64,000 nucleotides of DNA from Salipiger pallidus (GCF_014643635.1 NZ_BMJV01000001.1:1094830-1158829); one strand, 5' to 3'. Positions 26,900 through 37,697 are shown, counted from the first letter of the stretch. Program-made: numbers and translations. The notes: generated from the sequence alone by a model not told the origin.

Positions 26900-28221
26900 A
26901 GCCTGTTCTGACATTCGCCGCCAGCTTCGCCGTGTCGATCCTCGCGGCCCTGCCCGCTCTTGCGGAAATCGAGGTACAAGAGGTGGACACCCCCGGCGGT
27001 ATTCACGCGTGGCTTCTGGAAGAGCCGTCAATCCCCTTCACCTCCCTCGAGATCCGCTTTCAGGGAGGCACCGCGCTCGACCCGGAGGGCAAGCAGGGGG
27101 CCACGAACCTGATGGTCGGCCTGCTCGAGGAAGGCGCGGGCGAGCTTGACTCGCGCGGCTTCGCCGATGCCCGTGACGCGCTTGCCGCCAGCTTCCGCTA
27201 TTCCGCCAACGTGGATTCGGTGTCGGTGTCCGCCAAGTTCCTGACCGAGAACCGCGACGAGGCTGTGGATCTTCTGCGCGAGAGCCTCGTGAACCCCAGC
27301 TTCGATCAGGAGGCGCTCGACCGGGTGCGCGGACAGGTCATCTCGGGGATCCGCAGCGATCAAATGGACCCCGACGCCATTGCCAGTGCCACCTTCGACA
27401 AGCTGATGTTCGGGGATCATCCATATGCCACGCGCTCTGACGGCACGGTGGACAGCGTCACATCCCTGACCCGTGATGACATGATCGATGCATGGCAGGG
27501 TGCGCTGGCGCGTGACAGGATCTACGTGGCCGCCGCGGGAGACATCTCGGCGGATGAGCTGTCGACGCTGCTTGACGAGCTCTTGGGCGATCTGCCGGAA
27601 ACCGGCGCCCCGATGCCCGAACCGGTGAGCGTTCAGGCCAGCGCCGGCGTGACTGTCGTACCCTTCGACACGCCGCAATCAGTGGCGCAGTTCGGCCACG
27701 AGGGCATTAAGCGCGACGATCCCGATTTTTTCGCGGCCTACGTGATGAACACCATCCTCGGCGAGGGCGGGTTCGAATCGCGCCTCATGCACGAGGTCCG
27801 GGAAAAGCGCGGGCTGACTTACGGCATCTACAGCTACCTGATGCCAATGGACCATGCCGAGCTTTACGTGGGGCGGGTTGCCTCGGCCAACGATCGCATT
27901 GCCGAGGCGGTGTCCGTTATCGGTGACGAATGGGCGAAGATGGCCTCTGACGGGGTCACCGAGGCCGAGCTGGAGCAGGCCAAGACATACCTCACCGGGG
28001 CCTATCCGCTGCGGTTCGATGGCAACGGGCCGATCGCGCGCATCCTGGTCGGCATGCAGATGGACGGCCTTACCCCAGACTACATCACCAGCCGAAACGA
28101 ACGGATCGAGGCCGTGACGCTCGACGATGTTGCCCGCGTGGCAAAACGGCTGCTGAAGCCCGACTCGCTGCGCTTTGTCGTGGTCGGCCAACCCGAAGGG
28201 CTGGAGGAGACGCCGGGCTGA
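26896..28221 (+). CDS. Secreted M16 peptidase-like protein, non-catalytic subunit
   Basis: A 441-residue M16 homologue with a signal peptide (ends ALPALAE). At the position of the zinc motif the sequence reads ATNLMVGLLEEGAG, so HXXEH is missing. It keeps the C-terminal substrate-binding motif REKRGLTYGIYSYL. This is the usual partner of the catalytic M16B subunit, supplying half of the chamber. Coupled to the upstream gene by a 4-base overlap. Confidence 0.92.
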   Translation: MKPVLTFAASFAVSILAALPALAEIEVQEVDTPGGIHAWLLEEPSIPFTSLEIRFQGGTALDPEGKQGATNLMVGLLEEGAGELDSRGFADARDALAASFRYSANVDSVSVSAKFLTENRDEAVDLLRESLVNPSFDQEALDRVRGQVISGIRSDQMDPDAIASATFDKLMFGDHPYATRSDGTVDSVTSLTRDDMIDAWQGALARDRIYVAAAGDISADELSTLLDELLGDLPETGAPMPEPVSVQASAGVTVVPFDTPQSVAQFGHEGIKRDDPDFFAAYVMNTILGEGGFESRLMHEVREKRGLTYGIYSYLMPMDHAELYVGRVASANDRIAEAVSVIGDEWAKMASDGVTEAELEQAKTYLTGAYPLRFDGNGPIARILVGMQMDGLTPDYITSRNERIEAVTLDDVARVAKRLLKPDSLRFVVVGQPEGLEETPG

Positions 28222-28714
28222 GATCCGCGTCCGGCGCATCAGCACCGTGCGCCGGGTGCAACGCCTGAATGGTTTGGCAATCGCCCCCTTCGGGCATTGC
28301 CGCGTTAATTGTCGTTTCGGTGGAGCCAGACCCAGATCGCGGCAAGTGGCTTCGGGTTTGCCCTGTAGAATTTAAGCGGCCTCGGCTTGTCGGATCTGCT
28401 TCCGGGTAGCACCGCAAGAAAGGGGTCAGCCCTGCCCTTAGGATACTGGGCATGTCCGGCAACGGCGGACAAGGTATAGGACAGCCTTGGCCGTAGAGGG
28501 TGCCCCGGCTCCAGGGATTGCCCGGTTTAAAAGGTCCCGGTTTTCAAAACACGGCCCGGCGTCATCGGGAGTGTCCGCCAGACACAGACGATGCCGCCCT
28601 GCAAGGTCCCCCTCAGAAAAGAGGGCTGCATCCGGGCCCGTCACGTTCCCCTGTCGAACAGGCCCCGCGCCAGCCCATCTTTATCGCCCGGCAAATCCAG
28701 GCGCCGACATAGAA
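28222..28714. other. Long gap with no recognised gene
   Basis: About 490 bases between the M16 operon and the purH terminator. A perfect 8 bp stem CCGGCGCA/TGCGCCGG occurs at 28231-28255, just after the M16 stop, without a T tract. No reading frame with a start signal and family features was found on either strand. Several GC-rich inverted repeats could belong to a non-coding RNA ending at the bidirectional terminator at 28715, but no known family was recognised. Confidence 0.5.
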
Positions 28715-28744
28715 AAAAGGCCGGAGCGGATGCTCCGGCCTTTT
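28715..28744. terminator. Bidirectional intrinsic terminator, purH end
   Basis: AAAAGGCCGGAGC (28715-28727) pairs perfectly with GCTCCGGCCTTTT (28732-28744) around GGAT. On the minus strand a run of six T follows, 22 bases beyond the purH stop; on the plus strand four T follow. Confidence 0.92.
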
Positions 28745-28765
28745 CCCGCTTGAACTGGCTGCCGC

Positions 28766-30355
28766 TCAGTGGCGGAAATGGCGCATCCCGGTGAAGACCA
28801 TGGCAAGGCCTGCCTCATCGGCTGCGGTGATGACCTCATCGTCACGCATGGAGCCGCCCGGCTGGATCACGGTGGTCGCCCCGGCCGCAGCCGCTTCCAG
28901 CAGGCCGTCGGCGAAGGGGAAGAACGCGTCCGACGCCACGGCCGAGCCCTTGGTCAATGCCTCCGGAAGGCCCATGGCCTCAGCCATGCGCTCGGATTTC
29001 TTCGCGGCGATGAGCGCCGAATCAAGTCGGCTCATCTGGCCTGCGCCGACGCCGACAGTCGCGCCGTCCTTGACGTAGACGATGGCATTGGACTTGACAT
29101 GCTTGGCGACCTTCCAGGCAAACAGCAGGTCGGCAAGCTCCGCGTCGGTCGGCTTGCGCTTGGTCACCACCTTCAGGTCATCGAGACCGATCATGCCGGT
29201 GTCCTTGTCCTGCACGAGGAAGCCGCCCGCCACCTGACGATAGGTGAGGCCTGGCTCGGCGGGGTTGGCGACCCCGTTCGTGGTCAGCAGGCGCAGGTTC
29301 TTCTTCTTGGCAAAGATCTCCTTGGCCGCGTCGTCCGCGCCGGGAGCGATGACCACCTCGGTGAAGATCTCGGTGATCGCCTCGGCGGTCTCGGCGTCCA
29401 GCTTGCCGTTCAGCGCCACGATACCGCCGAAGGCCGAAGTGCGGTCGCAGTCATAGGCCTTGCGGTAGGCTTCGAGCAGGGTCGCGCCGCGCGCCACGCC
29501 GCAGGGGTTGGCGTGCTTGATGATCGCCACTGCCGGGCCATCACCGGGCAGGAACTCCGACACCAGCTCAAAGGCGGCGTCGGTGTCGTTGATGTTGTTG
29601 TAGCTCAGTTCCTTGCCCTGATGCTGCACGGCGTTGGCCACACCCGGACGGGCGGAGCCGTCGCGGTAGAAGCTGGCGGACTGGTGCGGGTTCTCGCCGT
29701 AGCGCAGGGTCTGGGCGATCTCGCCGGCGAAGGCGCGGCGGCGGGGGGCCGGATCGGCGATGGCACCGGCCATCCAGCTGGACACCGCAGCGTCATAGGC
29801 ACCGGTGCGCGCGTAAGCCACCTGCGCCAGCTTCTGACGGAAGGCGTAAGAGGTCGCGCCATCGTTCGCTTCAAGCTCAGCCAGCAGCGGCTGGTAATCG
29901 GCCACATCGACCACGGTGCTCACGAAGGCGTGGTTCTTAGCGGCGGCGCGGATCATGGCGGGGCCGCCGATGTCGATGTTCTCGATCATCTCGTCATATT
30001 CGGCACCGCGGGCGAGCGCGGCTTCGAACGGGTAGAGGTTGACGATAAGCAAGTCGATCTCTGGGATGCCGTGGCCGGTCATCGCCTCGACGTGGGCGTC
30101 GTTGTCGCGCAGCGCCAGAAGGCCGCCGTGGATGCGCGGGTGCAGGGTCTTGACCCGGCCGTCCATCATCTCGGGGAACTCGGTCACTTCGGAGACGTCG
30201 CGCACGGCGATGCCCTCGGCCCGGAGGGCGGCGGCAGAGCCACCCGTCGACAGGATCTCGATCCCGCGCGCTTCAAGCGCCTTCCCCAGGTCGATGAGGC
30301 CGGTCTTGTCGGATACGGAAATCAGGGCGCGGGTGACTTTGTGCAGGTCGGGCAT
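28766..30355 (-). CDS. purH: Bifunctional AICAR transformylase / IMP cyclohydrolase
   Basis: A 529-residue PurH. The N-terminal MGS-like cyclohydrolase domain begins [22 protein letters not shown]; the C-terminal transformylase domain carries [11 protein letters not shown] and [10 protein letters not shown]. It makes the last two steps of IMP synthesis in the cytoplasm. Start at [10 protein letters not shown], by family length. The upstream gene (heparinase-like) ends 22 bases before, so the genes are likely co-transcribed. Confidence 0.96.
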   Translation of the reverse strand: MPDLHKVTRALISVSDKTGLIDLGKALEARGIEILSTGGSAAALRAEGIAVRDVSEVTEFPEMMDGRVKTLHPRIHGGLLALRDNDAHVEAMTGHGIPEIDLLIVNLYPFEAALARGAEYDEMIENIDIGGPAMIRAAAKNHAFVSTVVDVADYQPLLAELEANDGATSYAFRQKLAQVAYARTGAYDAAVSSWMAGAIADPAPRRRAFAGEIAQTLRYGENPHQSASFYRDGSARPGVANAVQHQGKELSYNNINDTDAAFELVSEFLPGDGPAVAIIKHANPCGVARGATLLEAYRKAYDCDRTSAFGGIVALNGKLDAETAEAITEIFTEVVIAPGADDAAKEIFAKKKNLRLLTTNGVANPAEPGLTYRQVAGGFLVQDKDTGMIGLDDLKVVTKRKPTDAELADLLFAWKVAKHVKSNAIVYVKDGATVGVGAGQMSRLDSALIAAKKSERMAEAMGLPEALTKGSAVASDAFFPFADGLLEAAAAGATTVIQPGGSMRDDEVITAADEAGLAMVFTGMRHFRH

Positions 30356-30377
30356 ACGGTTCGGTTCCCCAGGTGGA

Positions 30378-32126
30378 TCAATGCGTCGGATCCGCCTCGT
30401 CCATCGCCAGGTCGCGCAGCGCGACCGCGGTGTCATGTGCCTTGGCCAGGGACCAGCGGATGCGCGTCGCATACTCCATCACGCGGCCGGATAAAACGAT
30501 CTGTTTGGCCGCACGGGGCCTCAATCTGCCCTTTTCGAGGTAAACCGACGGTTCGAGGGTCAAATCTGCGCCCCCTTCATTCCGGAACACCCAGATTTCG
30601 CCGGATCGCAGCGCTACCGAGACCGCGCTGCCGCCCATGTCGATTTCCGCGTCCACCTCGGGGTGAAGATGGAATCGGATCTGCCAGGGCAGCCCGGCGA
30701 GTTTCACCTTGTCCATGCGCCGATCAAAGATGGCCTTGTCGGAATCGCTGAGGGGCATCAGAAGATCCTCGCCCACCAGCCCCCGTCCGTCATGGGTCAG
30801 CTCCAGCACGCGGGCATGGGTCAGCCCGTGGGTCTGGCGGTAGCCGTCGTGCCCCCCTTCAAAGCGGCTGCCGTCGGGGGCGTCGGACAGCTGTACCGGC
30901 ACCTCCTGCGGCACGTCCACCAGCAACTCGCGCCCCAGCCCGATGACCTCTGCGGGGGGGGCGAGCCGGGCGCTGGAATAGCCGTCGAGGCAGAGGGTGG
31001 AATGGCTCGGGGTCGCCCGCCCGGCCCGGCGCCAGTCCTCGCCGAACATCCCGCCCGATCCGCAGCTGACAACCACCGGCCTGCGCCCTGAAGTCAGCTC
31101 GAACGCGAGGGTCGAGGCGTGGGCGTCGGCACTGGCGGCACCACCGGGGGGCGGCGCGGCATCGACAATGAGGCTGGTGCGCCCGCCCGCCAGCCGCGCG
31201 TAGCCCATGGCGAGGCCCTCGGGCCGCTTGCACCGCAGGCCAGAGGCCGCCAGCGCCTGATCGAGCCGCCCGTCCATGCCCCGCCCGCCGCCGTGAAACC
31301 GCGCGAGCCCGCCATCGGCGTGGCGCAGGCTGCGCAGGGTGGGCACGATGCGGGCAATGGCGGCAAGATGCGCCGCGCCGGGTTTGCGATCTGCGGTTTC
31401 AAGCGCGGCCTGCGCCCAAGTCAGGAGGGTGAGCACCTCCAGCAATTCTTCGGGATTACGGGTCGGGATGCCGCCCTGCCCGTCCACCTGCCCCGCGCAT
31501 TCGAGCTCGAGCGCTTTTTGCGCCGGCTCGAGCTGTGTGCTCCGCCCCTCGTAGGACAATGCCGCGTAAAGCAGACCGATGATCGCCTCGATACGGGCCA
31601 GCCCCGGCGGGGATGCCTGCCAGCGCCGCCCGAGAAAGAGGCTTTGTGCCGCAAGGCCCCTGAACAGTTCCGCCGAGCGGTCCGCATCAAGCCCCCTGAG
31701 CAGGAACAGCGCGTGGTGCGTCACCCGCACGATGCGCCGGCCCACCAGCTCCGGGGTCCAGCCGTCGCCGCGCCCCTCGCCGTACCGTTCAAGCCAGCCC
31801 CAGACCCACCATTGCGCCAGCGCCCGCGCCCGCGCATCCCCCACCGCGGCAAGATCATCGAGCCAGCCGAACCCGTGGATTTCCTGCTCCCATGCGGTGC
31901 CCGGGGCAGCGATATCCCAGATCATCGCGCCTTCGGCTTCGACGAGGTGCCCGGCGAACATCAGGTTGCCGGCACAGAGCTGACGCCCCCTGGCAAAACT
32001 GCCGGTGCTGCGCGGTTCGGGCTGGGACAGGAAGGCGGTGGCGGGGCGGGCGCGGGCAGCCATGCGCGCGTGAAAGCGGTTCAGGAACCGCGTCACCGCG
32101 GCGGACCAGCGTCCCGTTGTCGACAT
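30378..32126 (-). CDS. Heparinase II/III family protein
   Basis: A 582-residue protein with an N-terminal alpha/alpha-toroid-like region (WGLDDL-type; [30 protein letters not shown]) and a C-terminal beta-sandwich heparinase II/III domain ([20 protein letters not shown] and [16 protein letters not shown]). It may act as a polysaccharide lyase or bind glycans. No signal peptide is obvious; start at [10 protein letters not shown] is by best fit. Such a gene between rsmB and purH is frequent in Rhodobacteraceae (from general knowledge), yet its substrate is unknown. Confidence 0.8.
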   Translation of the reverse strand: MSTTGRWSAAVTRFLNRFHARMAARARPATAFLSQPEPRSTGSFARGRQLCAGNLMFAGHLVEAEGAMIWDIAAPGTAWEQEIHGFGWLDDLAAVGDARARALAQWWVWGWLERYGEGRGDGWTPELVGRRIVRVTHHALFLLRGLDADRSAELFRGLAAQSLFLGRRWQASPPGLARIEAIIGLLYAALSYEGRSTQLEPAQKALELECAGQVDGQGGIPTRNPEELLEVLTLLTWAQAALETADRKPGAAHLAAIARIVPTLRSLRHADGGLARFHGGGRGMDGRLDQALAASGLRCKRPEGLAMGYARLAGGRTSLIVDAAPPPGGAASADAHASTLAFELTSGRRPVVVSCGSGGMFGEDWRRAGRATPSHSTLCLDGYSSARLAPPAEVIGLGRELLVDVPQEVPVQLSDAPDGSRFEGGHDGYRQTHGLTHARVLELTHDGRGLVGEDLLMPLSDSDKAIFDRRMDKVKLAGLPWQIRFHLHPEVDAEIDMGGSAVSVALRSGEIWVFRNEGGADLTLEPSVYLEKGRLRPRAAKQIVLSGRVMEYATRIRWSLAKAHDTAVALRDLAMDEADPTH

Positions 32127-32250
32127 CTGCCCTATTGCCCTCTGCCCTGCTGAGCCGGCCGCGCGCTGACGCGGCATCATGTCCCTTAGCGGGATGTTAA
32201 CGCTGGGGTATCACAGCAGGACCGGGCAAGTCACCTTGCAATGCGCCCGG

Positions 32251-33513
32251 TCAGTCCGGTTTGCGCAGGACAGCCATGTAGAAGCCATCCATGCCGCCCC
32301 GTCCCGCCCAGAAATCGGGCCTTAGGCGCAGGCCGCCCTCGGGGCTGCGCCAGGTATGCTCGATACCCGGAGCGTCAGCGGGAAGGACAGACAGGCCCGG
32401 ATGCCGGGCCAGCGCCTCCTCGACATGGCATTCGCCTTCGTCGGGCAGCAGCGAGCAGGTGCAGAAGACTAGCCGCCCCCCGGGGGCAAGCAGGCTCAGC
32501 GCATGGTCGATCATCGCTTCCTGAAGCCCGATGAGTTCGGAGATGCCTTCGCCCTGCCGGGCATGCGGAAGGTCCGGATGACGGCGGATCGTGCCGGTGG
32601 CCGAACAGGGCGCATCGAGCAGGATGGCATCATAGCGCCCCTCGTGCTCCAGCGCGTCCCCAGTGACGACGGTGGCGGCAAGGCCGGTGCGGGCAAGGTT
32701 TTCAGTCAGGCGCTGAAGGCGGCTTTCCGACAGGTCGAGTGCCGTCACCTCGGCCCTGGCTGCGGCCAGCTGCATGGTCTTGCCCCCCGGCGCGGCGCAC
32801 ATGTCGAGAACGCGCAACCCGCTCACATCCCCCAGCAGGCGGGCGGGAATGGCGGCGGCGGCGTCCTGCACCCACCAGTCACCAGCCTCGTAGCCCGGCA
32901 GCGCAGTCACTTGGCGGTTCCCGTGCAGGCGCACGGAGCCGGTTGGGAGAAGCTCGGCCTCTAGCGCCACCGCCAGTGCCCCTGCATCGCCCCGGGTGCT
33001 GAGATCGAGCGGGGCCCCCGAAAGATGCGCAGCCTCCATCGCGGCGACAGGCTTGTTGCCCCAGGCCAGGACCAGCGGATCGCGCAACCAGCGCGGCAGG
33101 CGTGGGGTCCGCAGTTTCTGCCAGTCCTGCGAACCGCTCTCGGCGATCTTGCGCAGCACCGCGTTGACAAGCCCCTTCATGCTTTGGGTCTTGCGGTCCC
33201 CCGCGACGAGGGTCACCGCCTCGTTCACCACCCCATGCGCTGCCCCCCCCGAGCACAGCTCATAGGTGCCCAGGCGCAGCACGTTGCGCACGAAAAGCGG
33301 CGGCCCCTTGCGCAGATGCGGTTTGAGCAGCTTGTCGCAACGTTCGAGATTGCGCAGAACGTCCTGTGCCAGCCGCTGGGCCGCGGCGCGGTCGGCAGGG
33401 GCAAGCGCCTGCCAGGCGGCGCCGGACATGGCCTCGGACATCAGCCGCCCCTGCCCCAACACCTGCCCGAGCAGATGGACAGTCTGGCTCCGGGCGGAGG
33501 GAATGGCTGGCAT
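32251..33513 (-). CDS. rsmB: 16S rRNA (cytosine-5) methyltransferase, RsmB family
   Basis: A 420-residue protein. An NusB-like RNA-binding domain (about residues 1-140; LAQDVLRNLERCDKLLK, NVLRLGTYELC) precedes the SAM-dependent methyltransferase domain with motif I VLDMCAAPGGKTMQLAA, the catalytic-site cysteines in DAPCSATGTIRRHPD and FCTCSLLPDEGE. It methylates a 16S rRNA cytosine; position 967 by analogy with RsmB. Start at MPAIPSARS by domain position. Confidence 0.92.
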   Translation of the reverse strand: MPAIPSARSQTVHLLGQVLGQGRLMSEAMSGAAWQALAPADRAAAQRLAQDVLRNLERCDKLLKPHLRKGPPLFVRNVLRLGTYELCSGGAAHGVVNEAVTLVAGDRKTQSMKGLVNAVLRKIAESGSQDWQKLRTPRLPRWLRDPLVLAWGNKPVAAMEAAHLSGAPLDLSTRGDAGALAVALEAELLPTGSVRLHGNRQVTALPGYEAGDWWVQDAAAAIPARLLGDVSGLRVLDMCAAPGGKTMQLAAARAEVTALDLSESRLQRLTENLARTGLAATVVTGDALEHEGRYDAILLDAPCSATGTIRRHPDLPHARQGEGISELIGLQEAMIDHALSLLAPGGRLVFCTCSLLPDEGECHVEEALARHPGLSVLPADAPGIEHTWRSPEGGLRLRPDFWAGRGGMDGFYMAVLRKPD

Positions 33514-33585
33514 GGCGGGTCTCGCGGGTTGTGTGAAGGGGCTGGCGGGCCCTATATCAGCAGGGACCAGACGAGGAAAGCACCC

Positions 33586-33831
33586 ATGACCGAAGAGACC
33601 TCGAACCCTGCCGCAGACACCGAAGGCGTTGACCGGACCGAAGGGGCCAGCACCTCGCCAGACCTGCCGCCCGCCGCGCAGCGCGCCCTCGCCGAGGCCG
33701 CAGAGCGCCGCCGCGAGGCCGAGGAGGCCGCCCGGCGCAATCCTCCCGCCACCGAATATGGCGGCCGCGAGGGACTCGATCCTGCGCGTTACGGCGACTG
33801 GGAGAAGAAGGGGCTCGCCATCGATTTCTGA
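33586..33831 (+). CDS. DUF1674 protein (SDHAF4-type succinate dehydrogenase assembly factor)
   Basis: An 81-residue protein. The C-terminal motif EYGGREGLDPARYGDWEKKGLAIDF-like block (EYGGREGLDP then RYGDWE and DF end) is the DUF1674/SDHAF4 signature. The N-terminal half is a charged Ala/Arg/Glu helix. The mitochondrial homologue helps assemble the flavoprotein of succinate dehydrogenase; the bacterial role is inferred. GAGGAAAG precedes the ATG. It diverges from rsmB with 72 bases between starts. Confidence 0.85.
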   Translation: MTEETSNPAADTEGVDRTEGASTSPDLPPAAQRALAEAAERRREAEEAARRNPPATEYGGREGLDPARYGDWEKKGLAIDF

Positions 33832-33862
33832 GGCCGCCACGCTGCAAGGGCAGCAATGGAGA

Positions 33863-33970
33863 GGGGCGCTGCCCCCGCCCGCCTGCGGCGGTCTCCCCCG
33901 GGATATTTTCAGTCAAAGGAAATCAGGGCGCCCCGGGTTTCCTTTGACCTGTAAATATCCCCGCCGGAGG
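33863..33970. repeat. Dispersed intergenic repeat, copy B (inverted pair)
   Basis: Left arm 33863-33922: GGGCGCTGCCCCC, GC mini-hairpin, TCCCCCGGGATATTTTC, GTCAAAGGAAA. Right arm 33938-33970 in opposite orientation: TTTCCTTTGACC then AAATATCCCCGCCGGAGG. The two TCAAAGGAAA/TTTCCTTTGA ends can form a 10 bp stem. Sits between converging DUF1674 and dapB. Confidence 0.85.
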
Positions 33971-34037
33971 CAATCCGGACAGTGCCGCCGGGAGAAAAGC
34001 CCGAAGCTCTGCGTCCGGTTCAATCTTCACGGCCCAT

Positions 34038-34853
34038 TCAATCGCCAAGGCCCAGGACGTCGAGCATGTCGTATTCACCCGGGGCCTTGTCCTGTCCCCA
34101 GAGCGCGGCACGCAGGGCGCCGCGGGCAAAGAGGGCGCGATCGGAGGCAAGGTGCGTGAGCTTGATGCGTTCACCGGCGGCGGCGAAGATCACCTCGTGT
34201 TCGCCCACGACGTCTCCGCCACGGATCGCGTGAAAGCCGATGTCGCCCTTCTTGCGCGCGCCGGTGATGCCATCGCGGCCCCGGTCGGACACGTCGTTCA
34301 GCGACACGCCGCGGCCCTCGGCGGCGGCTTCGCCCAACATGAGGGCGGTACCGGAAGGCGCGTCGACCTTCTGGTTGTGATGGGATTCGACAATCTCGAT
34401 GTCCCAGTCTTCATCGAGCGCCGCAGCCACCTGCCTGGTCAGCCGCGTCAACAGGTTCACCCCGAGCGACATGTTCCCCGCCCGCACGATCACGGCGTGG
34501 CGCGCTGCGGCACCGATCTTTACGATGTCATCGTCCGACAGGCCCGTGGTGCCGATCACATGTACCGCGCGGGCCTGCGCCGCGAGCTCGGCGAAGGCAA
34601 CGGTGGCGGCTGGCGCAGTGAAGTCGATCACAGCCTGGGCCCTGGAAAACGCCTCGAGCGCGTCCGACGTGACCGTCACACCCATGTCCGCAACGCCAAG
34701 GCAGGCTCCGAGGTCGCGGCCGACCCAATCATGGCCCTCGCGCTCCAGCGCTGCCACCAAGGTCATCCGGTCGCTTTTCTGTACCTGCTCCACCAGCATG
34801 CGGCCCATCCGGCCCGACACGCCCGTCACCACGATTCCCGGCTTCTCGGTCAT
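34038..34853 (-). CDS. dapB: 4-hydroxy-tetrahydrodipicolinate reductase
   Basis: A 271-residue DapB. The NAD(P)H-binding start [18 protein letters not shown], the segment [12 protein letters not shown], the catalytic-site [18 protein letters not shown] (His and Lys) are all visible. It reduces the dipicolinate precursor in lysine/diaminopimelate synthesis. Start MTEKPGIVV at 34853 fits the Rossmann fold; an upstream in-frame ATG adds only MLAESG. It diverges from rbfA. Confidence 0.95.
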   Translation of the reverse strand: MTEKPGIVVTGVSGRMGRMLVEQVQKSDRMTLVAALEREGHDWVGRDLGACLGVADMGVTVTSDALEAFSRAQAVIDFTAPAATVAFAELAAQARAVHVIGTTGLSDDDIVKIGAAARHAVIVRAGNMSLGVNLLTRLTRQVAAALDEDWDIEIVESHHNQKVDAPSGTALMLGEAAAEGRGVSLNDVSDRGRDGITGARKKGDIGFHAIRGGDVVGEHEVIFAAAGERIKLTHLASDRALFARGALRAALWGQDKAPGEYDMLDVLGLGD

Positions 34854-35084
34854 CCCGCTCTCCGCTAACAAAGTCGTGCCTCCTTAGCCCGCGCGGGCGC
34901 CATTGGCAAAGGGGCGCTGCACGCCCCTGTCCGCAGGCAGCTTTGGGCGGAGCACGGCAGGCAGTCGGCCCGAAGGGCGCCAGAACAGGAGCCGGCCCAG
35001 GCAGACAAGGCTTGGAGCAACCGCGAGGAGCCGGGGCGAACGGGCCGCTTGGCAAAGCAGGCGGCGCGAACTAAGTGGTGAGCC

Positions 35085-35480
35085 ATGGCAAAGAACCGAT
35101 TCAATGACGGGCCCGGGCCCAGCCAGCGCCAGCTTCGCGTGGGCGAACTGGTGCGGCGGACGCTCTCCGACGTGCTCCAGCGTGGTGACATCCACGACCC
35201 CGACCTCAATCGCCTGTCGATCACCGTGGGCGAAGTGACCGTGTCGCCCGACCTCAAGGTCGCGACCGCCTACGTGGTTCCTCTTGGCGGCGGCAACACC
35301 GAGGAGATGTTCGAGCTGCTCAAGCGCAACACCTCCGAACTGCGCCGCGCCGTGTCCAAGGACCTGACGCTGAAATACGCGCCCCAGCTGCGCTTCCGCC
35401 TCGACGAGACCTTCGACCGCCTCGACGAGACGCGCCGCCTGTTCTCCCAGGACGCGGTGCGCCGCGACCTCGAGGACTGA
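35085..35480 (+). CDS. rbfA: 30S ribosome-binding factor A
   Basis: A 131-residue KH-fold protein. The signatures [40 protein letters not shown] and [15 protein letters not shown] match RbfA. It binds free 30S subunits and aids 16S maturation. The next gene begins 2 bases after its stop, suggesting one operon. truB, often found after rbfA, is not adjacent. Confidence 0.94.
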   Translation: MAKNRFNDGPGPSQRQLRVGELVRRTLSDVLQRGDIHDPDLNRLSITVGEVTVSPDLKVATAYVVPLGGGNTEEMFELLKRNTSELRRAVSKDLTLKYAPQLRFRLDETFDRLDETRRLFSQDAVRRDLED

Positions 35481-35482
35481 TC

Positions 35483-36244
35483 GTGCGCGCCCGGGGTCTT
35501 GCGGCAGCGGCCGCCTTCGTCGTCGCGACCCTCGGCGGCCTGCTGGCCGCCGGCCCCGCCCATGCGGTAAGCTGCGAGGGCGTGGAGCACGACGGCAACC
35601 GTTACACGGTCTGCACCGTCCGACCCGCCCGCGAGACCCTCCGCACCTTCCTGTCCTCGGACCAGGGATCGCCCTGGGGCCAGTTTTCGAGCCTCGAGGC
35701 GGCGCTGCAGATGCAGGGCCTGCACCTGTCCTTCGGCATGAACGCGGGCATGTACCACGAAGACCGTGCGCCGGTGGGCTACTATGTCGAGGACGGCGAA
35801 GAGACCATGCGCGTCGTGCCCAACGCCGGGCCGGGCAATTTCGGCCTGCTGCCCAACGGCATCCTGTGCATCCGCAAAAACCGCGCCGACGTGATCGAAA
35901 CCCGCGCCTTCCTCAAGGATGGGCCGAAATGTCGCTATGCCACCCAGTCGGGTCCGATGCTCGTCATCGACGGGGCGTTGCACCCCCGCTTCCTGCCGGA
36001 CAGCAGCTCGCGCTATATCCGCAACGGGGTCGGCACCTCGTCGGACGGCAAACGGGCGGTCTTTGCCATCTCCGAGAACGCGGTCACCTTCCACGAGTTC
36101 GCCCGGCTCTTCCGCGACGAGCTGAAGCTGCCGCAAGCGCTTTTCCTTGACGGAAACGTCTCGCGGCTCTGGGCCCCGGCGATCTCGCGGCGCGACTTGG
36201 GCCGGACGCTGGGTCCCATCGTGGGTGTGGTCGAAAAGCGCTGA
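35483..36244 (+). CDS. Secreted DUF2233 / phosphodiester glycosidase-family protein
   Basis: A 253-residue protein with a signal peptide (GLAAAAAFVVATLGGLLAAGPAHA). The DUF2233/NAGPA-type domain shows SFGMNAGMYHED, NGILCIRKNRADV, ATQSGPMLVIDGALHPRF and ALFLDGNVSRLWAP. Related proteins remove sugar phosphodiester caps; the substrate here is unknown. Start is GTG, 2 bases after the rbfA stop. Confidence 0.82.
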   Translation: MRARGLAAAAAFVVATLGGLLAAGPAHAVSCEGVEHDGNRYTVCTVRPARETLRTFLSSDQGSPWGQFSSLEAALQMQGLHLSFGMNAGMYHEDRAPVGYYVEDGEETMRVVPNAGPGNFGLLPNGILCIRKNRADVIETRAFLKDGPKCRYATQSGPMLVIDGALHPRFLPDSSSRYIRNGVGTSSDGKRAVFAISENAVTFHEFARLFRDELKLPQALFLDGNVSRLWAPAISRRDLGRTLGPIVGVVEKR

Positions 36245-36311
36245 ACCCAGCTTTGCCTTGCACGTCGCCGGGTGGCAGCCTACCTCGAAGGGAACAGCTA
36301 CCGGAGGTGAC

Positions 36312-37697
36312 ATGGCAGACGGCGATATGGCAAACGGCGCGGACAAGGCTCCGGACACGTTCTTGAGCGGCCTCACCGAACAGCTTCTGGATGCGGCCCG
36401 CAAGGCTGGCGCGGATGCGTCGGACGCCATGGCCCTGTCGGGCACCTCCATGGAAATCGAAGTGCGTGGCGGCACGCTTGAACACGCAGAGCGCTCCGAG
36501 GGCACAGACATCGGCCTGCGGGTCTTTGTCGGGCAACGCTCGGCGGTGGTTTCGGCGTCGGACATCAAGCCCGAGACCCTGCGCACCATGGCCGAACGCG
36601 CCGTGGCCATGGCCCGTGAGGCTCCGGAAGATGCCTATGCCGGCCTTGCCGACCCCTCCCAGCTGGCCCGCGACGTGGACATCGCCGCGCTCGAGCTGAG
36701 CGACCCTGCCGCCGACCCGACCCCTGACGATCTCAAGCGCGACGCGCTCGAGTCCGAGGCCGCGGCGCTTGGCGTCGACGGCGTCAGCCAAGTGCAGAGC
36801 GCTGCTGCGGGCTATGGACGCCGACAGGTGCATCTTGCCGCCAGCAATGGCTTTTCCGGTGGGTACGAGCGCAGCACGCGGTCGACCTCCTGCGTGGCCA
36901 TCGCCGGCACCGGCCTCGGAATGGAGCGCGATTACGACGGCGACAGCCGCACCTTCCAGTGCGACTTGCGCGATCCCGCAGCCATCGGACGGTCGGCGGC
37001 GGAGCGGGCGCTGGCGCGCCTGTCGCCCCGCAAGGCCAAGGGTGGCGCTTGGCCGGTGCTCTTCGATGAACGCATCGCCGCGTCGCTGATCGGACACCTT
37101 GTCTCTGCGGCCAACGGCGCCGCCGTGGCGCGTGGCGCCTCGTGGCTGCGCGGTGCGCTGGGGGAGCAGGTGCTGCCCGACGGGATGTCGCTGATCGAGG
37201 ATCCGCACCGCCCGCGCATTTCCGGCAGCCGCCCCTTCGATGCCGAAGGGCTGCCCACCGCCCGCCGCGCCATCGTCGAGAACGGCGTGCTGAAGGCGTT
37301 CTCGCTCGACCTTGCCAATGCCCGCAAGCTGGGGATGAACTCCACCGGCAACGCCGCAAGGGGCACCTCGGGCGGGCCGTCGCCCACCGCGTGGAACCTT
37401 GCGCTGACCGAAGGGATCCAAAGCCGCGAGGATCTTCTGAAACAGATGGGCACGGGCCTTCTGGTGACGTCGATGATCGGCTCGACCATCAACCCCAACA
37501 CCGGCGATTATTCGCGCGGGGCCGCCGGGTTCTGGGTCGAGAACGGCGTGCCGGTCTACCCGGTATCCGGGGTGACCATCGCGGGCAACCTGCGCGAGAT
37601 GCTGCAGCGGATCACACCGGCGAACGACGCGCGCGGTTGGCTCAGCCGAGTGGTGCCGTCACTTCTGGTCGAGGGGCTCACGCTTGCCGGAGAGTGA
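36312..37697 (+). CDS. pmbA: TldD/PmbA family metalloprotease-like protein
   Basis: A 461-residue PmbA/TldE. Features: ARKAGADASDAM, GLRVFVGQRSAVVSASD, PVLFDERIAASLIGHL and the C-terminal NPNTGDYSRGAAGFWVENG. PmbA pairs with TldD to process small peptides (for example in microcin or antitoxin turnover in E. coli). It lacks the TldD zinc motif, as expected for the PmbA partner. GGAGGTGAC precedes the ATG at 36312, which settles the start. tldD is not in the window. Confidence 0.92.
   Translation: MADGDMANGADKAPDTFLSGLTEQLLDAARKAGADASDAMALSGTSMEIEVRGGTLEHAERSEGTDIGLRVFVGQRSAVVSASDIKPETLRTMAERAVAMAREAPEDAYAGLADPSQLARDVDIAALELSDPAADPTPDDLKRDALESEAAALGVDGVSQVQSAAAGYGRRQVHLAASNGFSGGYERSTRSTSCVAIAGTGLGMERDYDGDSRTFQCDLRDPAAIGRSAAERALARLSPRKAKGGAWPVLFDERIAASLIGHLVSAANGAAVARGASWLRGALGEQVLPDGMSLIEDPHRPRISGSRPFDAEGLPTARRAIVENGVLKAFSLDLANARKLGMNSTGNAARGTSGGPSPTAWNLALTEGIQSREDLLKQMGTGLLVTSMIGSTINPNTGDYSRGAAGFWVENGVPVYPVSGVTIAGNLREMLQRITPANDARGWLSRVVPSLLVEGLTLAGE

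Noticed and set aside
28769..30751. A 660-residue plus-strand open frame opposite purH
   Set aside because: Antisense shadow of purH, with no recognisable domains.
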